A stretch of DNA of 5,100 nt from assembly GCA_002359075.1 (NCBI GenBank), contig DEQA01000111.1, positions 1 to 5,100 on the forward strand. The letters are read 5' to 3'. The translations under genes and the position numbers were made by a program. This stretch comes from Planococcaceae bacterium UBA3378 (GTDB lineage: Bacteria; Bacillota; Bacilli; Bacillales_A; Planococcaceae). The notes beneath the pieces are model-generated. The model did not search any database. It was not told the origin of the DNA and worked only from the letters and a program-made list of their open reading frames with translations. This document shows positions 1-5,094 of the stretch, piece by piece. The number at the start of each line of letters is the position of its first letter. The first letter of the stretch is position 1.

Positions 1-115
1 TAAAAAGATAATTTTATCGTATAAACATGAATGGCATTTCCGTTGGAATAGGATATAGGGAAGATGCGATTTTTTTATGTCCTCATAGGAAAACAAATAA
101 GAGAGGAGCACTTAT

Positions 116-541
116 ATGCTGGCGAGAAAAACGATATGGACGACAGGGATCATCATTTTGGGTGTAATAGGTGTAGTAGGCTACTCCACGTACAGCGAGA
201 AGCGGTTTGTCGATGCATTTATTGCAGAAGACCATTTTGATGAAAGGCTGAATCAAGTAACGATTTGGGAGACGAACGGGCATTTGAATGAAAATGTGGC
301 GGACGCCACGCGTAATGACGCCCGGTTGGAAAAGGTGCGGCAGGCGCTGGAGGATTGGCAGGTACGAAAGACGTTCTTTAAAAATATGGACTATGAGGAA
401 GCCTATCAAATAGATATTTCCTACGGGGAGGATGTATTAATGATTCCGATCTCTTCTGATGGCTTTATGAAGATTCAAGGGCATACGTATGAGCTTGTGG
501 ATGGTCCGCAAATCAAGGAGCTGCTTGTTTTGCTGGAGTGA
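116..541 (+). CDS. Small membrane-anchored protein of unknown function
   Basis: I do not recognise this 141-residue protein. Residues 4-5 are Arg-Lys, followed by a single hydrophobic helix at about 7-23 rich in Ile, Val and Gly. There is no lipobox cysteine, so it is best read as an N-terminal anchor or uncleaved signal with the remaining ~115 residues outside the cell. That part is charged and acidic. Its end (about 100-141) alternates strand-like segments, including a KIQGHTYELVD stretch and a terminal leucine-rich helix, which resembles the compact domains of many small Bacillus secreted proteins; this resemblance is only an impression. The ATG follows GAGAGGAG (101-108) at seven bases, so the start is secure. 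The gene stands alone, with a terminator just after its stop. No convincing promoter is complete in the window; a GATAAT at 7-12 could be a -10 whose -35 lies outside. Confidence 0.8.
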   Translation: MLARKTIWTTGIIILGVIGVVGYSTYSEKRFVDAFIAEDHFDERLNQVTIWETNGHLNENVADATRNDARLEKVRQALEDWQVRKTFFKNMDYEEAYQIDISYGEDVLMIPISSDGFMKIQGHTYELVDGPQIKELLVLLE

Positions 542-555
542 AGGATACATAGCGC

Positions 556-605
556 ATCTGCCTTGTTATCCCAAAAAGAAGGAAAACAGGGCAGATTGTT
601 TTTTT
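556..605 (+). terminator. Rho-independent terminator after the small membrane-anchored protein
   Basis: A 12-bp stem pairs 556-567 with 585-596. Every position is Watson-Crick except one G-U. The loop is 17 bases, and a T-rich tail (597-605, one G interrupting) follows the right arm. The T tail is only on the plus-strand side, so it ends the upstream gene. The convergent regulator gene stops at 617, just beyond it. Confidence 0.85.
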
Positions 606-616
606 AACGGGGAATT

Positions 617-1423
617 CTATCTACCGATTCTCACCTGAATTTCGGTTAGGAATTCTTCACTGCGTACCGTATCCCGATTATCAATTTCATAGATTTCAAA
701 AGGGTCACTTAATAATTGGTAGCCTTTTTCTTTGGCATATGTCGTAACAGCGAGTACTTTATCATAGCTTTGACAGTAATCGCCCCTGTAGTAGAGGGAA
801 AGGTATTCTCCTTTTGGCAGGAGAAAATCAGACTCGCTATCCTCCTGCTCCAATATGAAAAATACGGAGTTAAATACATCCCGTATCCCTTTATTCACAT
901 CCTCCATGGAAACAGACGCCCCGAATAGCTGATTGCCAAAATCCTCAATTTTACTCTCATGTTTTCGATGCAGTTTTTTTATGGCAAAGTCCATTTCCTC
1001 ATCTCTAGTAATGCGTGTAGTCAACCGCAGGCAGGGGCGGTCTGGCAACGATTTAATCGTGAAGGTATCTGTTTTAATTTTAGCAGCAGAGGATAATGCC
1101 AGTATGCGATCCTGAATTTTTCGTTGGGTAGCTTGGAGTTCTTCCAGTTTTATTTGGATCAGCTCCTGCTCTTTATTTAATAAATTCAGCGTATTGTCAA
1201 TGCTCTGATGATCCAGGTAATCCTTAATATGTTTCATGGAAAAATCTAATTGGCGTAAATCCCGTATCATATTCAGCTTGTATATATCATGAAGGCCATA
1301 CATTCTATAACCGCTGTCATTACGTTTTGGGACGAGTACACCTATTTTTTCATAATAGCGCAGTGAATCGGCCCCAATCCCGTAAAGTTTAGATATTTCA
1401 TTTATTTTGTAATACTCTTTCAT
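617..1423 (-). CDS. MerR-family, BmrR-like transcriptional regulator with GyrI-like ligand-binding domain
   Basis: This 268-residue protein has the layout of the BmrR/BltR group (BmrR is 278). Residues 1-75 are the MerR winged helix-turn-helix, with YYKINEISKLYGI, the signature LRYYEKIGVL (21-30) and SGYRMY (37-42). Residues about 76-112 form the long dimerisation coiled coil. Residues about 120-268 are a GyrI-like effector domain. Counting from the C terminus, Glu243 lies at the same distance from the end as BmrR Glu253, the acidic residue that recognises cationic drugs, and the flanking SDPFEIYEI matches the BmrR SDVYELIIPI segment. No Cys cluster of metal-sensing MerR proteins is present. 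It should bind the dyad at 1449-1469, activate the divergent YitT-type gene and probably repress itself. GGAGG (1428-1432) lies four bases before the ATG. The ligand is unknown; a lipophilic cation is an inference from the conserved Glu. Confidence 0.9.
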   Translation of the reverse strand: MKEYYKINEISKLYGIGADSLRYYEKIGVLVPKRNDSGYRMYGLHDIYKLNMIRDLRQLDFSMKHIKDYLDHQSIDNTLNLLNKEQELIQIKLEELQATQRKIQDRILALSSAAKIKTDTFTIKSLPDRPCLRLTTRITRDEEMDFAIKKLHRKHESKIEDFGNQLFGASVSMEDVNKGIRDVFNSVFFILEQEDSESDFLLPKGEYLSLYYRGDYCQSYDKVLAVTTYAKEKGYQLLSDPFEIYEIDNRDTVRSEEFLTEIQVRIGR

Positions 1424-1445
1424 ATTTCCTCCGGTAAAAAAAGAT

Positions 1446-1476
1446 TTGACCTTAGTATTGTACCAAGGTTTAGCCT
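1446..1476 (+). promoter_or_regulatory. MerR-type promoter with 19-bp spacer, driving the YitT-family gene
   Basis: The -35 is TTGACC (1446-1451) and the -10 is TAGCCT (1471-1476), separated by 19 bases. This overlong spacer, filled by a dyad, is the hallmark of promoters activated by MerR proteins, which untwist the DNA to bring the two boxes into register. The -10 is weak, as expected for an activator-dependent promoter. The start of transcription would fall near 1483, leaving about 43 bases of leader before the ATG at 1526. Confidence 0.75.
1449..1469. promoter_or_regulatory. MerR-family operator dyad
   Basis: Nine-base arms ACCTTAGTA (1449-1457) and TACCAAGGT (1461-1469) are separated by TTG. 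Eight of nine positions are complementary; the mismatch is A1454 with C1464. The outer ACCTT...AAGGT is the common core of MerR-family sites. The dyad starts inside the plus-strand -35 and ends two bases before the -10, the canonical position. It also covers a possible minus-strand -10, so one bound dimer could act on both genes. Confidence 0.75.
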
Positions 1477-1485
1477 ATATATTAC
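1457..1485 (-). promoter_or_regulatory. Possible promoter of the MerR-family gene
   Basis: On the minus strand TACAAT (1462-1457) matches the -10 consensus at five of six bases. Seventeen bases upstream is only a weak -35, GTAATA (1485-1480). Transcription would start near 1450, giving a leader of about 27 bases. The -10 lies at the middle of the MerR dyad, which fits negative autoregulation. The poor -35 keeps confidence low. Confidence 0.35.
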
Positions 1486-1525
1486 AGGCGCAACTATGGT
1501 ACTAAAATGAAAGGTCTGATCTACT

Positions 1526-2152
1526 ATGTTTTTTAGCGAATTTATTGAAACGAACAAAAAATTATTATCACCGATGAAAGTAGCGATGATTGTATTAGGA
1601 TCGGCGCTCATTTCCTTTGGACTTTATAATGTCCATCAGCAAACGAATATAACAGAAGGCGGTATTTTAGGGCTAACGCTGCTGCTGCATCATTGGTTTG
1701 GCATTTCCCCGTCCATTCTGTCACTGCTGCTTGATTTGACTGCTTATTTTATTGCTTATAAGTATCTGGGCAAGGATTTTATTAAAATATCGATCGTCGC
1801 TTCGGTATGTTTATCAGGCTTTATGAGGCTGTGGGAAACATTTCCGCCGTTACTGCCTGACCTTTCTACAACACCCTTCATCGCCTCTATTTTAGGCGGT
1901 CTGTTTATAGGTGTGGGAGTAGGGCTGGTCGTAAGGCAGGGAGGATCGAGCGGTGGTGATGATGCCTTGGCACTGACGATATCCAAGCTCACAGGCTGCA
2001 GAATTGCTGCTGCCTATATGGTAACAGATCTGACGGTATTGTTACTGTCACTTTCATATATTCCGCTTCATCGCATTGTTTATTCCCTTTTGACCGTGGT
2101 GATTTCATCAACGACGATTGATTTGGTGCAGAAGGTGAGAACGGAAAAATAG
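1526..2152 (+). CDS. YitT-family integral membrane protein, short form without DUF2179
   Basis: This 208-residue protein is a polytopic membrane protein with about five or six helices (roughly 17-38, 45-58, 61-81, 86-100, 116-136, 161-180). Family markers are the NITEGGILGLTLLLHH loop (41-56) and the glycine-rich GGLFIGVGVGLVVRQGGSSGGDDALAL stretch (124-150), where YitT proteins usually read GGSSGGTDxLA. Full-length YitT proteins are about 280-290 residues and end in a cytoplasmic DUF2179 domain; here the protein stops soon after the last membrane segment, as in other single-domain members. The family has no settled biochemical function. The upstream codons include an in-frame stop, so ATG 1526 is the first possible start; AAAGGT (1510-1515) lies ten bases before it. 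It is transcribed divergently from the MerR regulator through a MerR-type promoter, so its expression is probably induced by the ligand of that regulator. A role in export or tolerance is inference only. Confidence 0.85.
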   Translation: MFFSEFIETNKKLLSPMKVAMIVLGSALISFGLYNVHQQTNITEGGILGLTLLLHHWFGISPSILSLLLDLTAYFIAYKYLGKDFIKISIVASVCLSGFMRLWETFPPLLPDLSTTPFIASILGGLFIGVGVGLVVRQGGSSGGDDALALTISKLTGCRIAAAYMVTDLTVLLLSLSYIPLHRIVYSLLTVVISSTTIDLVQKVRTEK

Positions 2153-2189
2153 TGTTGTAATATGGCAAACGGCATACGCTTTTTGGTCC

Positions 2190-2965
2190 CTAATGAATAA
2201 GCTCTAAATCCTTTAAGGCAAAGGCGATGCCGTCCTTGTCACAATCCTGTGTCACAAAATCGGCTATTTGTTTCAGCTTATCGCTGCCATTTCCCATCGC
2301 CACCCCGAAGCCTGCGAGCCCAAGCAGCTCGATATCATTTTCCCCATCGCCAAAAGCAACCGCCTCCTCGGGCTTACAACCAAAGTACTGTAACACAGCC
2401 TTTGCCGCAATGGCTTTGGAGACCTCACGCTGCAGCACATTCGCAATCGTTGGATGCCACTGCTCGAACAGAAGATGGGGAAAAGCTTCTTTATATTCCG
2501 CAACATTCCGAGAATCCGCGTACAGGCACATCAGGTAAATATCCTTTTCGGTAATGAAAGGATCGACCGGGGGATACTCCTTCAGCGAAAGCGTCTGCTG
2601 CAGGGCTTGCCATGTAGGGGCGTTTTGAATCCCGTTCATCGTGAGCGTCTCTGTAAAAAAAGATAACGCGTGGCCCTTTTGTTTGGCATATGCATCGATG
2701 GCTTCGGTAATGGGGCGGTCTACAATGGAGGAGAAAATAACGGTTTCCTGATGCTTGGCGTAAGCGCCGTTTGCTGTGATAAATGTCTCAATCCCAAGTT
2801 GCTGCAGCTCTGTACACATAGACAGCGGCCGGCCGGTAGCAGCGACGACCTTTATCCCTTTTGCAAGTAATTGCTGAATGGCGCTGATGGTGGTTACTGA
2901 CATGACCCCTTTTTTGTAATCAATGAGCGTACCGTCTACACAAAGAAAACAATTTTGTACGACAT
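2190..2965 (-). pseudogene. Cof-type HAD-superfamily phosphatase, frameshifted at the catalytic aspartate codon
   Basis: Past its first codons this is a normal cytoplasmic Cof/YidA-type sugar-phosphate phosphatase: DGTLID after motif I, VVAATGRP (motif II), a Lys in REVSKAIAAKA (motif III) and AFGDGENDIELL (motif IV). A C2-type cap lies between II and III, and the repaired length would be 258 residues, usual for the family. The natural start is ATG 2965-2963, eight bases after AAGGGGG. From there the reading is MSYKIVFF, then GTG TAG: it stops at 2938-2936. Adding one base between 2941 and 2940 restores GAT and gives FFDVDGTL, the expected DxDGT motif, with Asp9 as nucleophile. Without it, the only continuous frame begins at TTG 2987, reads the Shine-Dalgarno as Lys-Gly-Gly and puts Cys where the nucleophilic Asp belongs. 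Either the gene is newly inactivated or the sequence has a one-base error. The substrate cannot be told. Confidence 0.8.
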
Positions 2966-2973
2966 AAATATTT

Positions 2974-2982
2974 CCCCCTTTT
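2974..2982 (-). promoter_or_regulatory. Ribosome binding site fixing the HAD gene start at 2965
   Basis: AAAAGGGGG on the minus strand ends eight bases before ATG 2965-2963. The alternative TTG at 2987 lies upstream of this site and would translate it as Lys-Gly-Gly. The predicted transcription start near 3000 leaves no room for a ribosome site ahead of that TTG, so ATG 2965 is the natural start even though its frame is broken downstream. Confidence 0.75.
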
Positions 2983-3006
2983 AACAACTTGTAATTTCTT
3001 CCTTTT

Positions 3007-3036
3007 ATTATAGGGGAAAGAGATCGTTTTGGGTAA
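3007..3036 (-). promoter_or_regulatory. Sigma-A-like promoter of the HAD phosphatase gene
   Basis: On the minus strand a perfect TATAAT (3012-3007) is preceded at 18 bases by TTACCC (3036-3031), a weak -35 with three of six consensus bases. Transcription would begin near 3000, about 35 bases before ATG 2965, with the strong Shine-Dalgarno in between. The promoter is still intact although the coding frame is broken, which suggests recent damage or a sequence error. Confidence 0.5.
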
Positions 3037-3067
3037 TAGTCTTATTGAATGATTTTTTATTATTTCG

Positions 3068-3096
3068 TTTACTATTATATAAACGTAAGTTATAGT
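3068..3096 (+). promoter_or_regulatory. Sigma-A-like promoter of the DUF2087 regulator gene
   Basis: TTTACT (3068-3073, four of six) and TATAGT (3091-3096, five of six) are spaced by exactly 17 bases. Transcription would start near 3103, three bases before the Shine-Dalgarno AAGGGG (3106-3111). A second, weaker fit is TTGAAT (3045-3050) with TTTACT (3068-3073) as its -10, also at 17 bases. The first is preferred for its better -10. Confidence 0.55.
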
Positions 3097-3107
3097 TGTT
3101 TATATAA
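3075..3107. promoter_or_regulatory. Perfect inverted repeat, candidate operator over the regulator promoter
   Basis: TTATATAAAC (3075-3084) and GTTTATATAA (3098-3107) are perfect 10-base inverted copies with 13 bases between them. Their centres are 23 bases apart, about two helical turns, which suits a dimeric protein on one face of DNA. The left arm is in the promoter spacer, the -10 lies between the arms, and the right arm spans the expected transcription start. A bound dimer would block the promoter. The downstream regulator binding its own promoter is the simplest guess. The arms are AT-rich, so chance similarity is a caution. Confidence 0.5.
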
Positions 3108-3118
3108 GGGGTGTTGTA

Positions 3119-3859
3119 ATGAACTTTGATGAAGCTTCCGTAGAGGAACTGACTAAAGGCTACAAAAAAACAGCGGACAACGAGGCGTATCAATGCCTGT
3201 TCTGTGACGAACGTTTTGATATAGAAGAAGTATTTCAAATTAACGGCCGTTTTTTTCAAGCAAAGCGTGCTGCAGAATATCATATCGATGAGGCGCATGG
3301 TTCTGTGTTTGACGCATTAATTCAGCTGGATAAACGGTATACGGGGTTATCGGACGTACAGACGGAGCTGCTGCAGCTGTTCCACAACGGACTGCAGGAT
3401 AAGGAAATTGTAGAGCTAACGTCAGCGAACAGTGTATCGACAATCCGCCAGCACCGCTTCAAGCTGAAGGAAAAAGAACGTCAGGCAAAAGTGCAGCTTG
3501 CGATCATGGCAAATTTGGAGCCGACAAAGCATTACGAACCCATTCACAAGGGGGCAACGATGATGGACGAACGATATGATGTCACGGCAGATGAAAAGGA
3601 TAAAATACTGGAAACCTACTTTAAAAACGGACTGGGCGGGGCAATTGAAACATTCCCAAGCAAGGAAAAGCGCAAAATCGTTATTTTACAGCAGATCATG
3701 AAACGGTTTGAAACAGGGAAGCAGTATAACGAACAAGAGGTCAATGAAGTACTGAAAACCGCTTACTCCGACTACGTAACAATCCGCCGGTACTTAATCG
3801 AGTACGGCTTTATGGACCGCAGCAACGACGGAGCGATGTATTGGGTGAAGGAAGTATAG
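3119..3859 (+). CDS. Transcriptional regulator: Cys2/His2 cluster, LuxR-like HTH and DUF2087-like domain
   Basis: This 246-residue cytoplasmic protein appears to have three parts. Residues about 24-61 hold C26-x2-C29 and H55-x4-H60, a spacing that could bind one zinc. Residues about 76-122 resemble a LuxR-type helix-turn-helix: GLSDVQTELLQLFHNGLQDKEI, then SANSVSTIRQHRFKLKEK, where the second helix would read DNA. Residues about 150-244 match the DUF2087 pattern of Bacillus regulators: a DEKDKILETYF opening, a FPSKEKRKIVILQQIMKRF core, and YVTIRRYLIEYGFMDRSNDGAMYWV at the end, where aromatic residues and a Gly-Phe turn are typical. AAGGGG (3106-3111) sits seven bases before the ATG. The gene is monocistronic, with its own promoter and terminator, divergent from the HAD gene. 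Its targets are unknown; the repeat at 3075-3107 suggests autoregulation. The domain assignments come from pattern recognition. Confidence 0.8.
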   Translation: MNFDEASVEELTKGYKKTADNEAYQCLFCDERFDIEEVFQINGRFFQAKRAAEYHIDEAHGSVFDALIQLDKRYTGLSDVQTELLQLFHNGLQDKEIVELTSANSVSTIRQHRFKLKEKERQAKVQLAIMANLEPTKHYEPIHKGATMMDERYDVTADEKDKILETYFKNGLGGAIETFPSKEKRKIVILQQIMKRFETGKQYNEQEVNEVLKTAYSDYVTIRRYLIEYGFMDRSNDGAMYWVKEV

Positions 3860-3883
3860 ATGATTTAGTAGAATATATTTAGG

Positions 3884-3917
3884 AAGCCGAGGCGATAAAA
3901 TTCGTCTTGGTTTTTTT
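3884..3917 (+). terminator. Rho-independent terminator of the DUF2087 regulator gene
   Basis: CCGAGGCGA (3887-3895) pairs with TCGTCTTGG (3902-3910) across a six-base loop, with two G-U pairs. Flanking A's at 3884-3885 can pair into the T run. Seven T's follow at 3911-3917. It sits 25 bases after the stop codon. Confidence 0.85.
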
Positions 3918-4012
3918 AGGAGGGTAATAGGTAATTTATGTTAAAATAGATATATAGACTTCATAATATTTATGGCAATTACAACATTAAGATCTCCAAT
4001 TGTTTTATAAAA

Positions 4013-4040
4013 TTTACATCATGACAGCACTCATTATTAC
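4013..4040 (+). promoter_or_regulatory. Weak candidate promoter for the 3-TM protein gene
   Basis: TTTACA (4013-4018, five of six) and TATTAC (4035-4040, four of six) are 16 bases apart. Transcription would start near 4047, leaving a leader of about 45 bases that contains the palindrome at 4061-4072. Such matches are common in DNA this rich in A and T, so this is only the best of several. Confidence 0.3.
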
Positions 4041-4079
4041 ACATTTTATTGAGATGTATTTTTATCGATAAATTGTTTG

Positions 4080-4087
4080 AAAGGAGG
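4080..4087 (+). promoter_or_regulatory. Ribosome binding site that rules out a TTG start at 4077
   Basis: AAAGGAGG is a near-perfect Shine-Dalgarno site. The frame can be read back to TTG 4077, but that would translate this site as Lys-Gly-Gly. ATG 4092 (four bases downstream) and ATG 4098 (ten bases) are both in frame, and either could be used. Confidence 0.75.
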
Positions 4088-4091
4088 TTTT

Positions 4092-4433
4092 ATGCCAATG
4101 CTGACGATACCAGAATCAATACAGCCATCAATTTTTTATGTTTCGTTCGCTTATCATATTTTTTTACTCCTATTTGTTCTTTTCAGAGTTGTTGTTTTTA
4201 ATTTTGCTCTAAAAAAGTTGAAACGCCCACTAAGTATCGCTTACGATATTTCTCTTTTCGTCATGACATCCATTTGGTTCCTTTATCTACATTCACAGGA
4301 CTTTATTTACTACAGTTACGATTCCCCCATATTATTATTTGTTGGTTTTGCCTATTTCGTTTCAATATGCGATTTTATATACAACTATATTTTGTATAAA
4401 AAAGTATTGAATGAATGTAACAAAACTGTTTAA
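4092..4433 (+). CDS. Orphan three-helix membrane protein
   Basis: I do not recognise this protein of 113 residues (111 if the ATG at 4098 is used). Counting from ATG 4092, hydrophobic segments lie at about 14-37, 48-65 and 74-97, each followed by short polar or basic stretches such as LKKLKRP and LYKKVLNECNK. The protein is therefore probably a small integral membrane protein with three helices. It is rich in Phe, Tyr, Ile and Leu, and no catalytic motif is visible. It uses AT-rich codons, like the DUF218 gene 64 bases downstream and unlike the HAD gene. The short gap and the absence of a terminator suggest that the two are co-transcribed. A small immunity-like or accessory protein is possible, but nothing in the sequence shows it. 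Confidence 0.65.
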   Translation: MPMLTIPESIQPSIFYVSFAYHIFLLLFVLFRVVVFNFALKKLKRPLSIAYDISLFVMTSIWFLYLHSQDFIYYSYDSPILLFVGFAYFVSICDFIYNYILYKKVLNECNKTV

Positions 4434-4474
4434 TCCGTTTTTATGACCTTTTCTTATGTACAACAAACAGTTTT
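4422..4474. repeat. Perfect 10-bp inverted repeat between the 3-TM and DUF218 genes
   Basis: AAAACTGTTT (4422-4431) and AAACAGTTTT (4465-4474) are exact inverted copies with 33 bases between them. The left arm runs into the stop codon of the membrane-protein gene and the right arm touches a perfect TATAAT (4474-4479). No T run follows the right arm, so it does not look like a terminator. It could be a paired protein-binding site or an mRNA hairpin that protects or divides the transcript. Confidence 0.45.
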
Positions 4475-4481
4475 ATAATGC

Positions 4482-4487
4482 AAAGGA
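4482..4487 (+). promoter_or_regulatory. Ribosome binding site supporting the TTG start at 4498
   Basis: AAAGGA ends ten bases before TTG 4498. The ATG at 4491 is followed at once by a stop, and the ATG at 4478 is in another frame. The reading frame holds no other methionine until deep in the conserved domain, so TTG is the start. Confidence 0.6.
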
Positions 4488-4497
4488 CTGATGTAAA

Positions 4498-5094
4498 TTG
4501 ACCAAAAAGTTAGGGCTAAGAATAGTCTTTGCCATTATCGTTATTTTTCTTATTTTCATAGGCTATTCAGCCATTAGTATTTGGTCTTTTGGTAACAAAA
4601 ATCAATTAGTGAAAACTGATGCGGCTGTAGTGCTTGGAGCTGCTGCTTGGGGTGAAGAACCCTCTCCTGTTTTTCGTGAGAGGATCAATCATGCTATTTG
4701 GCTTTATGAGAATGATTATGTAGAAAAAATTATCTTTACTGGCGGCAAAGGCAAGGGCGATGAATTGGCAGAATCCGAGGTAGCAAGAGAGTATGCTATT
4801 AAAAACAATGTTCATTCAGAAGATATTCTTATTGAGACGAAATCTAAAATTACAGAAGAAAATCTAAAATACGCCTATGAAGTGGCAAAGGAGAAAAACT
4901 TGAACACTTTTACTATCGTAAGTGACCCTTTACATATGAAAAGAACCATCTTAATAGCAAAAGATATGGGAATGGAGGCATATTCATCTCCTACCCAAAG
5001 TTCAGCTTATAAGACATTGAATAGTAAAGTGCCATTCTTCTTCCGGGAGTTGTTCTTTACTATCGGTTATATCTTCAGTTTACCATTTAGATAA
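4498..5094 (+). CDS. YdcF/SanA-like DUF218 protein with N-terminal membrane anchor
   Basis: This 198-residue protein starts with Thr-Lys-Lys and one hydrophobic helix (about 8-30), which should anchor it in the membrane with the domain outside. The DUF218 fold follows: TDAAVVLGAAAW (40-51), EPSPVFRERINHAIWLYE, KIIFTGGKGKG, ELAESEVAREYAI, a TEENLKYA helix and TIVSDPLHMKRTILIAKDMGM. These match, in order, the conserved blocks of SanA/YdcF/ElyC proteins, including the SPV.RER motif, the GG turn and the SD.xHM motif near the active cleft. The family is linked to envelope and cell-wall processes in enteric bacteria, where SanA affects vancomycin resistance and ElyC affects envelope synthesis; the reaction is unclear. 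The length is usual, the protein looks complete, and its last helix region (FFFRELFFTIGYIFSLPFR) is aromatic-rich. It may be co-transcribed with the small membrane protein upstream. Confidence 0.88.
   Translation: MTKKLGLRIVFAIIVIFLIFIGYSAISIWSFGNKNQLVKTDAAVVLGAAAWGEEPSPVFRERINHAIWLYENDYVEKIIFTGGKGKGDELAESEVAREYAIKNNVHSEDILIETKSKITEENLKYAYEVAKEKNLNTFTIVSDPLHMKRTILIAKDMGMEAYSSPTQSSAYKTLNSKVPFFFRELFFTIGYIFSLPFR

Larger units (their letters stand above)
3918..4091. other. AT-rich intergenic stretch without a gene
   Basis: No coding region is supported here. An AGGAGGG at 3918-3924 precedes an ATG at 3938, but that frame stops after three codons. A perfect 12-base palindrome, TTTATCGATAAA, lies at 4061-4072, just upstream of the ribosome site of the next gene, and could be an operator or chance in AT-rich DNA. 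A weak promoter candidate is listed separately. Confidence 0.5.

Noticed and set aside
1756..1992. Open frame opposite the YitT gene
   Set aside because: It is a proline- and serine-rich shadow of the glycine-rich membrane segments, with no ribosome site.
2153..2189. Terminator between the convergent YitT and HAD genes
   Set aside because: The stretch has GC-containing words and a short T run, but no arms that pair. Nothing convincing is present on either strand.
2227..2870. Several open frames on the plus strand opposite the HAD gene
   Set aside because: They overlap a clear HAD gene on the other strand, lack ribosome sites and show low-complexity or implausible protein composition.
2934..2950. 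Programmed -1 frameshift rescuing the HAD phosphatase
   Set aside because: The sequence GTT TTC TTT GTG has no X XXY YYZ slippery heptamer, and a -1 slip would give Cys instead of the catalytic Asp. A mutation or sequence error is simpler.
2985..2987. TTG as the start of the HAD phosphatase
   Set aside because: It lies upstream of the strong Shine-Dalgarno, which it would translate as Lys-Gly-Gly, and it is too close to the predicted transcription start to have its own ribosome site.
3918..3949. Strong AGGAGGG followed by an ATG, as a small gene
   Set aside because: The frame is Met-Leu-Lys-stop, and the spacing of 13 bases is too long.
4474..4479. Perfect TATAAT as the promoter of the YdcF/DUF218 gene
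   Set aside because: Transcription would start near 4486, inside the AAAGGA ribosome site, and the -35 seventeen bases upstream (TTCTTA) is weak. Not listed as a promoter.
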